Positions 50,408 through 59,710 of a stretch of DNA of 64,000 nt are shown here, one piece after another. Numbering within the stretch: the first letter of the stretch is position 1; the number at the start of each line of letters is the position of its first letter. The notes beneath the pieces are model-generated. The model saw only the letters and a list, made by a program, of their open reading frames with translations. It made no database searches and was not told the origin of the DNA. Both the position numbers and the translations under genes were made by a program. Origin of the DNA: an uncultured Parolsenella sp. Lineage in GTDB: Bacteria; Actinomycetota; Coriobacteriia; Coriobacteriales; Atopobiaceae. The stretch lies in NCBI GenBank assembly GCA_934668375.1, contig CAKUNF010000004.1, positions 1 to 64,000 of the forward strand, written 5' to 3'.

Positions 50408-52600
50408 CTACTCGCTCTTTCGGGTGCGCACCGCCTCGCGCACGATGCCGGCGCCCATCACGTACGTCACAACGAAATACCCGCCGTATGCCGCGAGAAA
50501 CACCGCGCACGTGAGTCCCACGGTGCCGCCGATGGACAGGCGCCCGAACAGCTTCACAAGGTCGATGATCACGGCAAGCGCCACGCAGGAGTGCGCCACG
50601 CCCACCACCAGCGGAAAGCCAAAGAACACCGCCTGCTGCGCCAACATCGAATGCCTGACTTCGCGCTCCTCGCACCCAAGCTCGGCAAGCACGCGGTAGC
50701 TACGGGCCGAGTCGGCCACGCCGGAGAGCTGTTGGATCGTGAGGATCGCAGCGCAGGCCACCACGAGCACAAAGCCGATGTAGATGGCCAGGTAGCTGAT
50801 GAAGCCGTTCATCGAGGCCGCCTGCGCATACATCTCGGTGCGGCGAATCATGGAGCCCCAGTAGCCTCGCGTCACGCCGTCGGCAGAGGGGTCGTCGGCG
50901 AAGAAGCTCGCCACGTAGTCATCGGCCTGCTCGGTCGTGAGCGAACCCTTGTAGTTCACGAGCAGCGAGCTCGCGTAGGGCGTGAGCCCCAGCTGCGTGA
51001 GAACGGCGTCCGGCACGATGATGGTGCCGGTGTTGCCGCCCATGGCGGAGTCGCACAGGGCGCTCGCCCGCGTGTCCACGGCGCTCGCGCGCGGGCTCAG
51101 CGTGAAGCCCCCGAGTGTGAGGACGTTGCCGCCGGCCATGAACTGATCGTACAGGCTCGTGATGGACTCGCCGAGCTCGCACGTGATGACGTAGCCGTCG
51201 TCCCCGAGGTCCACCTCGGGAAGGCCTCGCATGCGCAGCAGCGCGTTGTACTGGCCCGCGCCGGCAACGTACAGGCCATACGTCTCGGCAGTGGTGTTGT
51301 TGAAGGCGCTCGGCGTCTCTATGCCCATCTGGGCAGCGAGGCTGCCAGGGGTCACGAGTGGCTCGTCGTTCGTGCCGAGGGGGATGGAGAGGTACTGGTC
51401 GACCTGCGTGTGCTCGCCGGCGACGTCCTTGATGCTCGCGACCTCGTCCGTGGGCTCGCCGCCCACGAATCTCTGGCCATGAAGCTTCTCGTACAGGTCA
51501 TAGGGCTGCTCGGCGGGCGCGAACTGGACGTCTTCCGGGTAGACGCTCTCGAACCATGCTTGCGTCGCGGGAGACACGTAGACGTACTGTTGCGACATGT
51601 CCACGGGGTTGTACGTCTCCAGGTTCTCGTTCATGACGCTCGCGATGGACATGCCGCAGGTCACGGACGTGATGGCGAGGAACAGGATCATGGAGATGAC
51701 GGCCATGGACATCGAGACGGTGTTCACCTTCGCGGCGAGCTGGCGCGTCGTGAACATGTTGAGGCCGCGCCAGTAGACGCCGCGCAGCGCCTGGATGCCC
51801 TGCAGCAGCGCCCCGGACAGGCCGAAGAACAGCATGACGGTGCCCGCCGTGACCATGCCGGTCGTGAGCTCGAACTGACGCATGGCGGCGTCGAGGCTGT
51901 CGCCCGTCTCCTGGATGGGGAAGCCGTCGCGCAGCAGGCGCGCGTAGGCCATGCCCACGAACGCCGCGCCCGCCACGAAGAGCAGACACGCCACGATGGG
52001 GTTCCTCGTCTTGACGGCCTCGTTTGCACGCCCCGCGCCCATGAGCTCGACGAGCCTCGTGCGCGCCACGACGCGCAGGTTGAACAGCAGCGTGAGCGCG
52101 AAGATGACGGCGAGGCAGCCCATCGTGAGCGCGAGGGCCGGCACGGAGAAGAAGAACCGGAAGTTCGAGATCTGCGTCCGGAACATGGACGCCGTGAAGA
52201 ACGTCATGACCCAGGAGACGCCCACGCCGATGGCGAGCCCCAGCACGAGGGCGGCCCCCGAGACCATGGCCGTCTCTATGGCCATGACGAGCGAGACGCG
52301 CCCGCGCGTCATGCCGAGCACCTGGTACAGGCCAAACTCCTTCTTGCGGCGTTTCATGATGAAGTTGTTCGCGTACACCATGAGGAATCCCATGACGGCG
52401 GCGAGGAAGTACGTGAGGCCACCGAGCGTGTCGCCGAGCAGCTCCGCCAGGCCCTCCTCGGAGATGCCTGCGACGTCAGCCTGCATGGAGACGGTGTTGA
52501 ACGCGTAGAACACGGCCACGCCCAACGTGAGCGTGAACAGGTAGACGAGGTAGTCTCGACCGGCCCGGCGGACGTTTCCCCAGGCAAGCTTACAAAGCAT
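50408..52600 (-). CDS. FtsX-type ABC permease (BceB-like)
   Basis: The 730-residue permease has the BceB layout: a first helix near residue 25, three more by residue ~190, then four further helices in pairs, a large extracellular domain of about 230 residues (roughly 330-560), and two to three closing helices with an FtsX motif (ELGCEEREVRHSMLAQQAVFFGFPLV). Such permeases with a matching kinase expel or unlock bacitracin and lantibiotic peptides. The ATG at 52600 overlaps the ATPase stop by 11 nt. A GTG at 52612 is possible but touches its ribosome site. Confidence 0.9.
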   Translation of the reverse strand: MLCKLAWGNVRRAGRDYLVYLFTLTLGVAVFYAFNTVSMQADVAGISEEGLAELLGDTLGGLTYFLAAVMGFLMVYANNFIMKRRKKEFGLYQVLGMTRGRVSLVMAIETAMVSGAALVLGLAIGVGVSWVMTFFTASMFRTQISNFRFFFSVPALALTMGCLAVIFALTLLFNLRVVARTRLVELMGAGRANEAVKTRNPIVACLLFVAGAAFVGMAYARLLRDGFPIQETGDSLDAAMRQFELTTGMVTAGTVMLFFGLSGALLQGIQALRGVYWRGLNMFTTRQLAAKVNTVSMSMAVISMILFLAITSVTCGMSIASVMNENLETYNPVDMSQQYVYVSPATQAWFESVYPEDVQFAPAEQPYDLYEKLHGQRFVGGEPTDEVASIKDVAGEHTQVDQYLSIPLGTNDEPLVTPGSLAAQMGIETPSAFNNTTAETYGLYVAGAGQYNALLRMRGLPEVDLGDDGYVITCELGESITSLYDQFMAGGNVLTLGGFTLSPRASAVDTRASALCDSAMGGNTGTIIVPDAVLTQLGLTPYASSLLVNYKGSLTTEQADDYVASFFADDPSADGVTRGYWGSMIRRTEMYAQAASMNGFISYLAIYIGFVLVVACAAILTIQQLSGVADSARSYRVLAELGCEEREVRHSMLAQQAVFFGFPLVVGVAHSCVALAVIIDLVKLFGRLSIGGTVGLTCAVFLAAYGGYFVVTYVMGAGIVREAVRTRKSE

Positions 52601-53438
52601 CGCTGCCGTCACCTCCCATCACGGCCACGACCTCCATGATGCGGTCGAAGAACTCGCGGCGGCTTGCGCCCCCGCGGCGCAGCTCGGTGAAGATGCGGCC
52701 GTCGCGGATGAACAGGACGCGTCCCGTGTAGCTCGCGGCAAAGCTGTCGTGCGTCACCATGAGGATCGTGGCGCCGGCCTGCTCGTTGAGGCCCTGGAGG
52801 CTCTCGAGCAGAAGGCGCGCGTTCTTGGAGTCCAGGGCCCCCGTGGGCTCGTCGGCCATGATGACGGCCGGCTTGGTCACGAGGGCGCGCGCGGCGGCGA
52901 CGCGCTGCTGCTGGCCGCCGGAGAGCTGGTAGGGGTACTTGTCGAGCACCTGGTCTATGCCAAGGCGGCGCGCCATCTCCTCGACTCGGGCGAGCGTCTC
53001 GCCTGCCGGCGTGCGCGCGATCGTGAGCGGCAGGGCCACGTTCTCCCGTGCGGTGAGCGTGTCGAGCAGGTTGGAGTCCTGGAAGATGAAGCCCAGCTGC
53101 TCGCGACGGAAGCGCGACAGCTCGCGTCCGCGCATGGTCGTGACGTCCACGCCGCCCACGAGGACGTGTCCGCTCGTGGCAGCGTCGATGGTGGAGACGC
53201 AGTTGAGCAGCGTCGACTTGCCCGAGCCCGAGGCACCCATGATGGCCACGAACTCACCGCTCGTGACGTCGAAGCTCACGTCTGTCAGCGCTCGCGTCGT
53301 GGCGCCCCTGGCGGTTCGGCCGCGGTTGCCGTAGACCTTCTCGAGGTGCTGGACGGAGAGCACCGAGCCCTGCGGGGCCTGGTGGATGGGGGAGTGGCCG
53401 CTGGCCGTTGCGCGGCCGGGCTCGTAATGGGTGCCCAT
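52590..53438 (-). CDS. ABC transporter ATP-binding protein (BceA-like)
   Basis: The 282-residue ATPase belongs to the MacB/LolD/BceA group. It has Walker A GASGSGKST near residue 69, a Q-loop in QLGFIFQDSNLLD, signature LSGGQQQRVAAARAL near 170 and Walker B VIMADEPTGALD near 192. About 35 N-terminal residues are an unusual polar extension. AAGGGA is 5 nt before the ATG. It is coupled to the permease gene. Expression is probably driven by the response regulator at 48534, from the region 53439-53639 shared with the divergent gene at 53640. Confidence 0.92.
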   Translation of the reverse strand: MGTHYEPGRATASGHSPIHQAPQGSVLSVQHLEKVYGNRGRTARGATTRALTDVSFDVTSGEFVAIMGASGSGKSTLLNCVSTIDAATSGHVLVGGVDVTTMRGRELSRFRREQLGFIFQDSNLLDTLTARENVALPLTIARTPAGETLARVEEMARRLGIDQVLDKYPYQLSGGQQQRVAAARALVTKPAVIMADEPTGALDSKNARLLLESLQGLNEQAGATILMVTHDSFAASYTGRVLFIRDGRIFTELRRGGASRREFFDRIMEVVAVMGGDGSDAL

Positions 53439-53639
53439 GCTTGTCCCTTCTTCTGCGCCGGCGGACGGGTCCGCGGGCATACGTTTCTGATTGTCGGGAA
53501 TAATGCTCGCGCAGTCGTCCCGGGCCATCCATCGAATTGGCTTACAGTGGGGTGACGGTTTTGCAAGGTTCGCGCCGCCGGGGCCGGTGGCGTCGATTGA
53601 GGGGCCGCGCGGGCGCGGCCGTGCGAGGAGGACCGGCGC

Positions 53640-54296
53640 ATGGCAGACGGAAAGATTCCCGAGGAGTTCGAGGTGGGCACGCCCGTGCTCGTGTGCCGCT
53701 GGCGCCTGCAGTCGGGCGAGCTGCCCATCGAGAACCGCCACATGCGTGCGCTGGGACGTCGCCACGTGCTGGGCAAGAAGCTCTCCAGGCAGCTGCTCGC
53801 CTGGGCCAAGCAGCACATAGAGTGGACGCTCGCGGACGGCACGCACGACCATCCGGACGGCGTGCTCATGCTGCTTGTGGACGCCGAGGGCCGCGCTGCC
53901 ATGGCGTGCGGAGACTACGAGCCGCTTGCGGACGCGACGCTCGCCACGCTTCTGGCGCGTGCCGAGCAGGGCTCGCGGGAGGCGTCCGAGACCGACGTTG
54001 CCCCCGAGACGATCTGGGTGGGCCGTGGCCGCGGGCTCGCCGTGGGCATGGCGCCCGGCGAGCACCCCTCCGGTGCGGCGTCGCTCGTCGAGGACCTCGC
54101 CAAGACGCTCGGTATGCCCGTCGAGCGCGACCCGCAGCTGCTCGCGAGCCTTGCCGACGGCACCGAGAAGCCCTCCGAGGCGTTCCTCGTCTCGGACGAG
54201 CACGGCATCGTCCCCGCGTCCGACGCGTCCGGCGCGCTGGCACAGAAGTTCGCCGGCGGCTGGGACCGCCTCCTCGCGCGCTCCCGCCGTCGCTAG
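53640..54296 (+). CDS. Conserved hypothetical protein, 218 residues
   Basis: GAGGAGG 7-8 nt upstream marks the ATG at 53640. The sequence (VGTPVLVCRWRLQSGELPIENRHMRALGRRHVLGKKLSRQ in part) is globular, mixed alpha/beta, with no membrane or signal segment and no recognised catalytic motif. The motif WVGRGRGLAVGM near residue 120 is notable. It is divergent from the transporter operon and followed by a REP unit. Confidence 0.6.
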   Translation: MADGKIPEEFEVGTPVLVCRWRLQSGELPIENRHMRALGRRHVLGKKLSRQLLAWAKQHIEWTLADGTHDHPDGVLMLLVDAEGRAAMACGDYEPLADATLATLLARAEQGSREASETDVAPETIWVGRGRGLAVGMAPGEHPSGAASLVEDLAKTLGMPVERDPQLLASLADGTEKPSEAFLVSDEHGIVPASDASGALAQKFAGGWDRLLARSRRR

Positions 54297-54297
54297 C

Positions 54298-54326
54298 AGG
54301 ACACTGGGGGCGGGTTGCTTTGTCCC
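54298..54326. repeat. REP-like unit, GGGACACTGGGGACGGGTT family
   Basis: GGACACTGGGGGCGGGTTGC followed by TTTGTCCC, related to 19785-19813. It directly follows the stop codon of the hypothetical gene. Confidence 0.6.
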
Positions 54327-54415
54327 ATCCCGGTCCGGCATCGACTCGTTCGTACGTATATCCGAACGGTGGCGCCACTTTCTCAATTTGACGACTAATC
54401 AGTGCTCATTTGCGG

Positions 54416-54479
54416 GATAATCAAACCGCTATGAAGAGATGTCACCCTTTGGCGATCGGGGAAGTCGCCACGGGGTGAT
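54416..54479 (+). promoter_or_regulatory. Probable PFOR promoter and leader hairpin
   Basis: GATAAT at 54416-54421, preceded by TTGC, is a good -10; a -35 (TTGACG near 54388) is placed rather far. Downstream, TCACCC and GGCGA (from about 54441) pair with TCGCC and GGGGTGA (to 54479), giving a leader stem before the ribosome site. No repressor site is recognised. Confidence 0.45.
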
Positions 54480-54562
54480 TTCGCGTGCTCGGGCATCCGC
54501 CAAGGTGGCGGGGGCGGCTCTTCTCGTCAAGCCCGCGCGTGACCTCGACAGAAGGAGAGGAT

Positions 54563-57500
54563 ATGGCACGTAAGTTCAAGTCTATGGACGGCAACGAGGC
54601 CGCTGCTTGGGTCTCGTACGCCTACACCGAGGTGGCGGGCATCTACCCGATCACGCCGTCCAGCCCGATGGCCGACCACGTCGACCAGTGGGCCGCCCAG
54701 GGTCTGAAGAACGTCTTCGGCACCCCCGTCAACGTGGTCGAGATGGAGTCCGAGGCTGGCGCCGCGGGCACCGTCCACGGCTCCCTTGGCGCCGGCGCCC
54801 TTACGACGACCTACACGGCGTCCCAGGGCCTGCTGCTCATGATCCCGAACATGTACAAGATTGCCGGCGAGGGCCTGCCGGGCGTGTTCCACGTCTCCGC
54901 CCGTTGCGTTGCCTCCCACGCGCTCAACATCTTCGGTGACCACTCCGACGTCATGGCCTGCCGCCAGACCGGCTTCGCCATGCTCGCCGAGGGTAACGTC
55001 CAGGAGGTCATGGACCTCTCGCCCGTCGCCCACCTCGCTGCCATCAAGGGTCGCGTGCCGTTCCTGAACTTCTTCGACGGCTTCCGCACCTCGCACGAGA
55101 TCCAGAAGGTCGCCATGTGGGACTTCGACGACCTCAAGGACATGCTGGACATGGACGCCGTCCAGGCCTTCCGTGACCACGCCCTGAACCCCGAGCACCC
55201 GCACGCCCGCGGCTCCCACGAGAACGGCGACATCTTCTTCCAGCACCGCGAGGCCTGCAACACGGCCTACAACGAGCTGCCCGCCGTTGTCGAGGAGTAC
55301 ATGAACAAGATCAATGCCAAGCTCGGCACTGATTACGGCCTGTTCAACTACTACGGCGCCCCCGACGCCGACCGCGTGGTCGTCTGCATGGGCTCCTTCT
55401 GCGACGTCCTCGAGGAGGTCATCGACTACCTCAACGCCCACGGCGAGAAGGTCGGCCTCGTCAAGGTCCGCCTGTTCCGTCCGTTCTCCATCAAGCACTT
55501 CGTCGACGTGCTCCCCGAGACGGTCAAGAAGATCGCCGTCATGGACCGCACCAAGGAGCCGGGTTCCATCGGCGAGCCGCTCTACCAGGACGTCGTGACC
55601 GCCCTCTACGAGGCTGGCAAGACCGACATCCACGTCTCCGGCGGCCGTTACGGCCTCGGCAGCAAGGACACGCCGCCCGCGTCTGCCTTCGCCGTGTTCG
55701 AGGAGCTCAAGGCTGACGAGCCCAAGCGCGAGTTCACCGTCGGCATCAACGACGACGTCACGCACCTCTCCCTCCCCGAGCCCGAGGATGCGCCCAACAC
55801 CGCCGCCCCCGGCACCATCGAGTGCAAGTTCTGGGGTCTCGGCGGCGACGGCACCGTTGGCGCCAACAAGAACTCCATCAAGATCATCGGCGACCACACG
55901 GACAAGTACGTCCAGGCCTACTTCCAGTACGACTCCAAGAAGACTGGCGGCGTCACCGTCTCGCACCTGCGCTTCGGCGATTCCCCGATCCGCTCGCCGT
56001 ACTACGTCACGAAGGCCGACTTCGTGGCCTGCCACAACCCCTCCTACATCATCAAGGGCTTCAAGATGGTCCGCGACGTCAAGCCTGGCGGCACGTTCCT
56101 CGTGAACTGCCAGTGGTCTGACGAGGAGTTCGCCGAGCACATGCCGGCCGTGGCCAAGCGCTACATCGCCAAGAACAACGTGAACGTCTATCTCATCGAC
56201 GCCATCGACCTCGCCGCCAAGGTGGGCATGGGCAAGCGCACGAACACCGTGCTTCAGTCTGCCTTCTTCGCCCTGGCTAAGGTCCTGCCCGCCGAGGACG
56301 CCCTGCAGTACATGAAGGACGCTGCCACCAAGTCCTACATGAAGAAGGGCCAGGCCATCGTCGACGCCAACCACAAGGCCATCGACGCCGGCGCCACCGC
56401 GTTCCACAAGTTCGAGGTGCCCGCTGACTGGGCCACCGCCGAGGATGCTCCCTCCACGCTCTCCATCGAGGGCCGCGAGGCCATCGTCGAGCAGGTCAAG
56501 AACCTCCTCGAGCCCATCAACCGCATGGACGGCGACTCCCTGCCCGTCTCCGCGTTCGAGAAGCACATCGACGGCCAGTGGGAGCTCGGTGCCTCTCAGT
56601 ACGAGAAGCGCGGCGTTGCCGTCATGGTTCCGCACTGGGACGAGACCAAGTGCATCCAGTGCAACCAGTGCGCCTACGTCTGCTCGCACGCCACGATTCG
56701 CCCGATCGCGCTCACCGCTGACGAGGCCGCTGCTGCGCCCGAGAACATGCGCATGATCGATGCCAAGGGCAAGGGCGCCGATGGCCTCAAGTTCGCCATG
56801 GCCGTGTCCCCGCTCGACTGCATGGGCTGCTACAACTGCGTGCAGGTCTGCCCGAAGGACGCCCTCACCATGGTTCCGCAGGAGGACGAGCTCGACCAGG
56901 CTCCCGTCTGGGACTACGCCGTCAACAAGGTCTCCGAGAAGAAGGAGCTCGTTGCGGCCAACGTCAAGGGCAGCCAGTTCGCCAAGCCGCTGCTCGAGTT
57001 CTCCGGCTCCTGCGCCGGCTGCGCCGAGACGGCCTACGCTCGCCTGATTACCCAGGTCTGCGGCGATCGCATGTTCATCTCCAACGCCACCGGCTGCTCC
57101 TCCATTTGGGGCAACCCGGCTGCCACCTCGCCGTTCACCGTTAACGCCGAGGGTCACGGCCCGGCCTGGAACAACTCCCTGTTCGAGGACAACGCCGAGC
57201 ACGGCCTGGGCTTCGCCGTGGGCTATGCCGCCGTCCAGAACAAGCTCGTCGCCGAGACGGAGGCCCTGCTCGAGGGCGACGCCTCTGACGAGCTGAAGAC
57301 CGCTGCCACCGCCTGGCTCGAGAACCGCAACGACACCGAGGGCTCCAAGACGGCCGCTGCCGCCTACATCGCCGAGCTCGAGAAGTGCGGCTGCGACGCC
57401 TCCAAGGCCATCCTCGCCGACAAGGCCTACCTCACCAAGAAGTCCTTCTGGATCTTCGGCGGCGACGGCTGGGCGTACGACATCGGCTTCGGCGGCCTGG

Positions 57501-58096
57501 ATCACGTTCTCGCCTCGAACCACAACGTCAACGTCTTCGTCTTCGACACCGAGGTCTACTCCAACACGGGTGGCCAGGCCTCCAAGGCCTCTAACCTCGG
57601 CCAGGTCGCTCAGTTCGCCGCTGCCGGCAAGCTGACCAAGAAGAAGTCCCTCGCCGAGATCGAGATGTCCTACGGCTACGTCTACGTCGCTCAGGTCGCC
57701 ATGGGCGCCAACCCCGCGCAGACGCTCAAGGCCATCACCGAGGCCGAGGCCTACGACGGCCCGTCCCTGGTCATCGGCTACAGCCCCTGCGAGATGCACT
57801 CCATCAAGAAGGGCGGCATGATGAACTGCCAGTCCGAGATGAAGAAGGCTGTGGACTGCGGTTACTGGAACCTCTTCCGCTTCAACCCGGCTGCGCCCGA
57901 GGGCAAGAAGTTCTCGCTCGACTCCAAGGAGCCGGCTGGCGGCTACCAGGAGTTCCTCATGAACGAGGCTCGTTACGCGTCGCTCACGCGTTCGTTCCCC
58001 GAGCGCGCCAAGGAGCTCTTCGCCGAGAACGAGCAGGCTGCCATGGAGCGCTACGCGCACCTGCTCAAGCTCAAGGCCGTCTACAACGAGGCCTAG
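54563..58096 (+). CDS. nifJ: Pyruvate:ferredoxin (flavodoxin) oxidoreductase
   Basis: The single-chain 1177-residue enzyme oxidises pyruvate to acetyl-CoA and CO2, passing electrons to ferredoxin. The order is classical: domain I with YPITPSSPMADHVD near residue 33, the gamma part, two 4Fe-4S motifs CIQCNQCAYVC near 697 and CMGCYNCVQVCP near 753, the CAGCAETAY cluster region near 820, and the thiamine diphosphate site GGDGWAYDIGFGG near 967 with NTGGQASK near 1000. GAAGGAGAGG precedes the ATG at 54563. The ferredoxin at 30085 is a possible partner. An antisense open frame across it is a codon-bias artefact. Confidence 0.97.
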   Translation: MARKFKSMDGNEAAAWVSYAYTEVAGIYPITPSSPMADHVDQWAAQGLKNVFGTPVNVVEMESEAGAAGTVHGSLGAGALTTTYTASQGLLLMIPNMYKIAGEGLPGVFHVSARCVASHALNIFGDHSDVMACRQTGFAMLAEGNVQEVMDLSPVAHLAAIKGRVPFLNFFDGFRTSHEIQKVAMWDFDDLKDMLDMDAVQAFRDHALNPEHPHARGSHENGDIFFQHREACNTAYNELPAVVEEYMNKINAKLGTDYGLFNYYGAPDADRVVVCMGSFCDVLEEVIDYLNAHGEKVGLVKVRLFRPFSIKHFVDVLPETVKKIAVMDRTKEPGSIGEPLYQDVVTALYEAGKTDIHVSGGRYGLGSKDTPPASAFAVFEELKADEPKREFTVGINDDVTHLSLPEPEDAPNTAAPGTIECKFWGLGGDGTVGANKNSIKIIGDHTDKYVQAYFQYDSKKTGGVTVSHLRFGDSPIRSPYYVTKADFVACHNPSYIIKGFKMVRDVKPGGTFLVNCQWSDEEFAEHMPAVAKRYIAKNNVNVYLIDAIDLAAKVGMGKRTNTVLQSAFFALAKVLPAEDALQYMKDAATKSYMKKGQAIVDANHKAIDAGATAFHKFEVPADWATAEDAPSTLSIEGREAIVEQVKNLLEPINRMDGDSLPVSAFEKHIDGQWELGASQYEKRGVAVMVPHWDETKCIQCNQCAYVCSHATIRPIALTADEAAAAPENMRMIDAKGKGADGLKFAMAVSPLDCMGCYNCVQVCPKDALTMVPQEDELDQAPVWDYAVNKVSEKKELVAANVKGSQFAKPLLEFSGSCAGCAETAYARLITQVCGDRMFISNATGCSSIWGNPAATSPFTVNAEGHGPAWNNSLFEDNAEHGLGFAVGYAAVQNKLVAETEALLEGDASDELKTAATAWLENRNDTEGSKTAAAAYIAELEKCGCDASKAILADKAYLTKKSFWIFGGDGWAYDIGFGGLDHVLASNHNVNVFVFDTEVYSNTGGQASKASNLGQVAQFAAAGKLTKKKSLAEIEMSYGYVYVAQVAMGANPAQTLKAITEAEAYDGPSLVIGYSPCEMHSIKKGGMMNCQSEMKKAVDCGYWNLFRFNPAAPEGKKFSLDSKEPAGGYQEFLMNEARYASLTRSFPERAKELFAENEQAAMERYAHLLKLKAVYNEA

Positions 58097-58128
58097 TCTC
58101 GCAAGCGGTCTAGTTCTCTGAGCTAGCA

Positions 58129-58162
58129 AGGGTCCGTCCCGGTCACCGGGGCGGACCCTTTT
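58129..58162 (+). terminator. Terminator of PFOR
   Basis: GGGTCCGTCCCGG, a TCAC loop and CCGGGGCGGACCC, then TTTTG. The following sequence up to 58472 is lower in GC and holds partial repeats with GCAACTG-like words and a possible -10 (TAGAAT near 58392), but no gene. Confidence 0.88.
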
Positions 58163-58472
58163 GCGTTGGCGGCTGCTGCGGCGCGTCGAATTGCGGCTTG
58201 CAGACACTACGAATTGCGCAGCTGCCGCGCTGTTGAGAGTGTCGCAACTGTCCAAAACATCGCGCCTGTCGCAGGCGGTGAGCGTATCGGGTGCGAGCAA
58301 TACGCCGCAAATTCTCAAAACACCAAAAAATATCGCCAGGCAAAGACATGCGAGCAGGCGTGTCGGCGAGCGGCGGAATTTCTCCGGTGGGGTAGAATGT
58401 CATTACGTATTGGGGGAGGGCCGGCCATGGAGACGTGCGGGCCCTGCCACGAGCCTTTGGGTGACGCACAGC

Positions 58473-59657
58473 ATGAACCCCGCCATAGTGATACCTACCT
58501 ACTGGGCAAATGACCCGTTGCAGCCGGGCGCGTACGATCACGCGACGGCCGTCGACGAGCCGCTGCCCGAGCTTGCGCGCTGCCTGGACTCGCTCGACGA
58601 CGTGCGTGGTGTCATCCGCGTCATCGTGCTGCTCGTGGCCCCTCCCGAGGCCGAGGCGTCTGCCCGCGCCCGCGTCCGTGCCATCGTGCGGGATCACACG
58701 GACCTCAACCCGCTCGTCATCGGCTCGCGAGAGGCTCGTCTCATCGCGGGACGCATCGAGACGCTGTGCCCCGGCTTCTCTGGTGAGGTCGTGTCCCTGC
58801 GAGGGTATGGCGCCATTCGCAACATGGGGCTTGCCGTCTGCGCGATGCTCGGCCACGACGTTGCCGTGTTCATGGACGACGACGAGGTCGCGCTCTCCCC
58901 GGACTTTCTCGTTGACGCCGCGTATGGCTTGGGCAGGCTCACGCGCCAGGACCTCAAGATCCTTGCCAAGACCGGGCACTTCGTGGACGCGAACGACTCC
59001 CACCTCGCGGACGTGTCGCGTCCCAAGTTCTGGGAGCGCTGGTGGTCGAAGCGCCGTGAGTTCAACGAGTGGATGTCCGCTGCCCTCGAGGCCCCCCGCA
59101 TCCGGCGCTCGAACTACGTGTGCGGCGGCTGCATGGCCGTACACGCGGCAGCGTTCTCGCGCGTGCCCTTTGACCCGTGGATCACGCGAGGCGAGGACCT
59201 CGACTACCTGCTGAACCTGCGGATGAGCGGCTATGAGATGTGGTTCGACCGCCAGTGGTACGTGAGACACCTCCCACCGGCGACGCCGGACGCTCCCAAC
59301 CGCTTCCTACAGGACGTCTATCGCTGGGTCTACGAGCGCGCCAAGCTCGCCTTCTGCGCGCGCCGTCCCAGCCTGAGACGCGTCACGGCAGACTCGCTTC
59401 TGCCCTATCCGGGCAGGTGGCTCATGCCCGAGCTGGACGCGCGCATCTCCCGCACGGCGCTCGCGCGCGCCATCGCGGGGCCAGATAGGGCCGCCTACCT
59501 GCGAATCTGGCGAAAGGGCCGGGCAGACGCCTACGCGTATGCCTCGGCAAATGACGAGAACTACGCCCGGCTGCTGAGCTTTTGGCCGAGCGTCATGGAC
59601 GAGATCTGGGACGACGAGCGACTGGCCGCTGCCGTCCTCGAGATGTCGGGCAAGTGA
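58473..59657 (+). CDS. GT2-like glycosyltransferase, probable
   Basis: The 394-residue protein starts IVIPTYWANDP, an opening typical of GT-A glycosyltransferases. It has the metal-binding FMDDDEVALSP near residue 135 and the ITRGEDLDYLL motif near residue 240, the usual second half of the active site. There is no signal or clear membrane helix, so it is cytoplasmic or peripheral. The C-terminal third (RRVTADSLLPYPGRWL) is unrecognised. The ATG at 58473 has only GGGTGA upstream. It is 54 nt before a LytS-like kinase gene on the same strand. Confidence 0.7.
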   Translation: MNPAIVIPTYWANDPLQPGAYDHATAVDEPLPELARCLDSLDDVRGVIRVIVLLVAPPEAEASARARVRAIVRDHTDLNPLVIGSREARLIAGRIETLCPGFSGEVVSLRGYGAIRNMGLAVCAMLGHDVAVFMDDDEVALSPDFLVDAAYGLGRLTRQDLKILAKTGHFVDANDSHLADVSRPKFWERWWSKRREFNEWMSAALEAPRIRRSNYVCGGCMAVHAAAFSRVPFDPWITRGEDLDYLLNLRMSGYEMWFDRQWYVRHLPPATPDAPNRFLQDVYRWVYERAKLAFCARRPSLRRVTADSLLPYPGRWLMPELDARISRTALARAIAGPDRAAYLRIWRKGRADAYAYASANDENYARLLSFWPSVMDEIWDDERLAAAVLEMSGK

Positions 59658-59710
59658 GGAAGGGGAATGGCCCCTTTGCCTTGCTCGCCCACCAAGAAAG
59701 GAGTGGGAGC

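Noticed and set aside
54527..58318. Very long open frame (over 1200 codons) antisense to PFOR
   Set aside because: High GC at third positions leaves the antisense frame without stops. It has no family resemblance, and PFOR on the plus strand has every expected motif. The same applies to long frames opposite clpB, dnaK and lysA/dapA.
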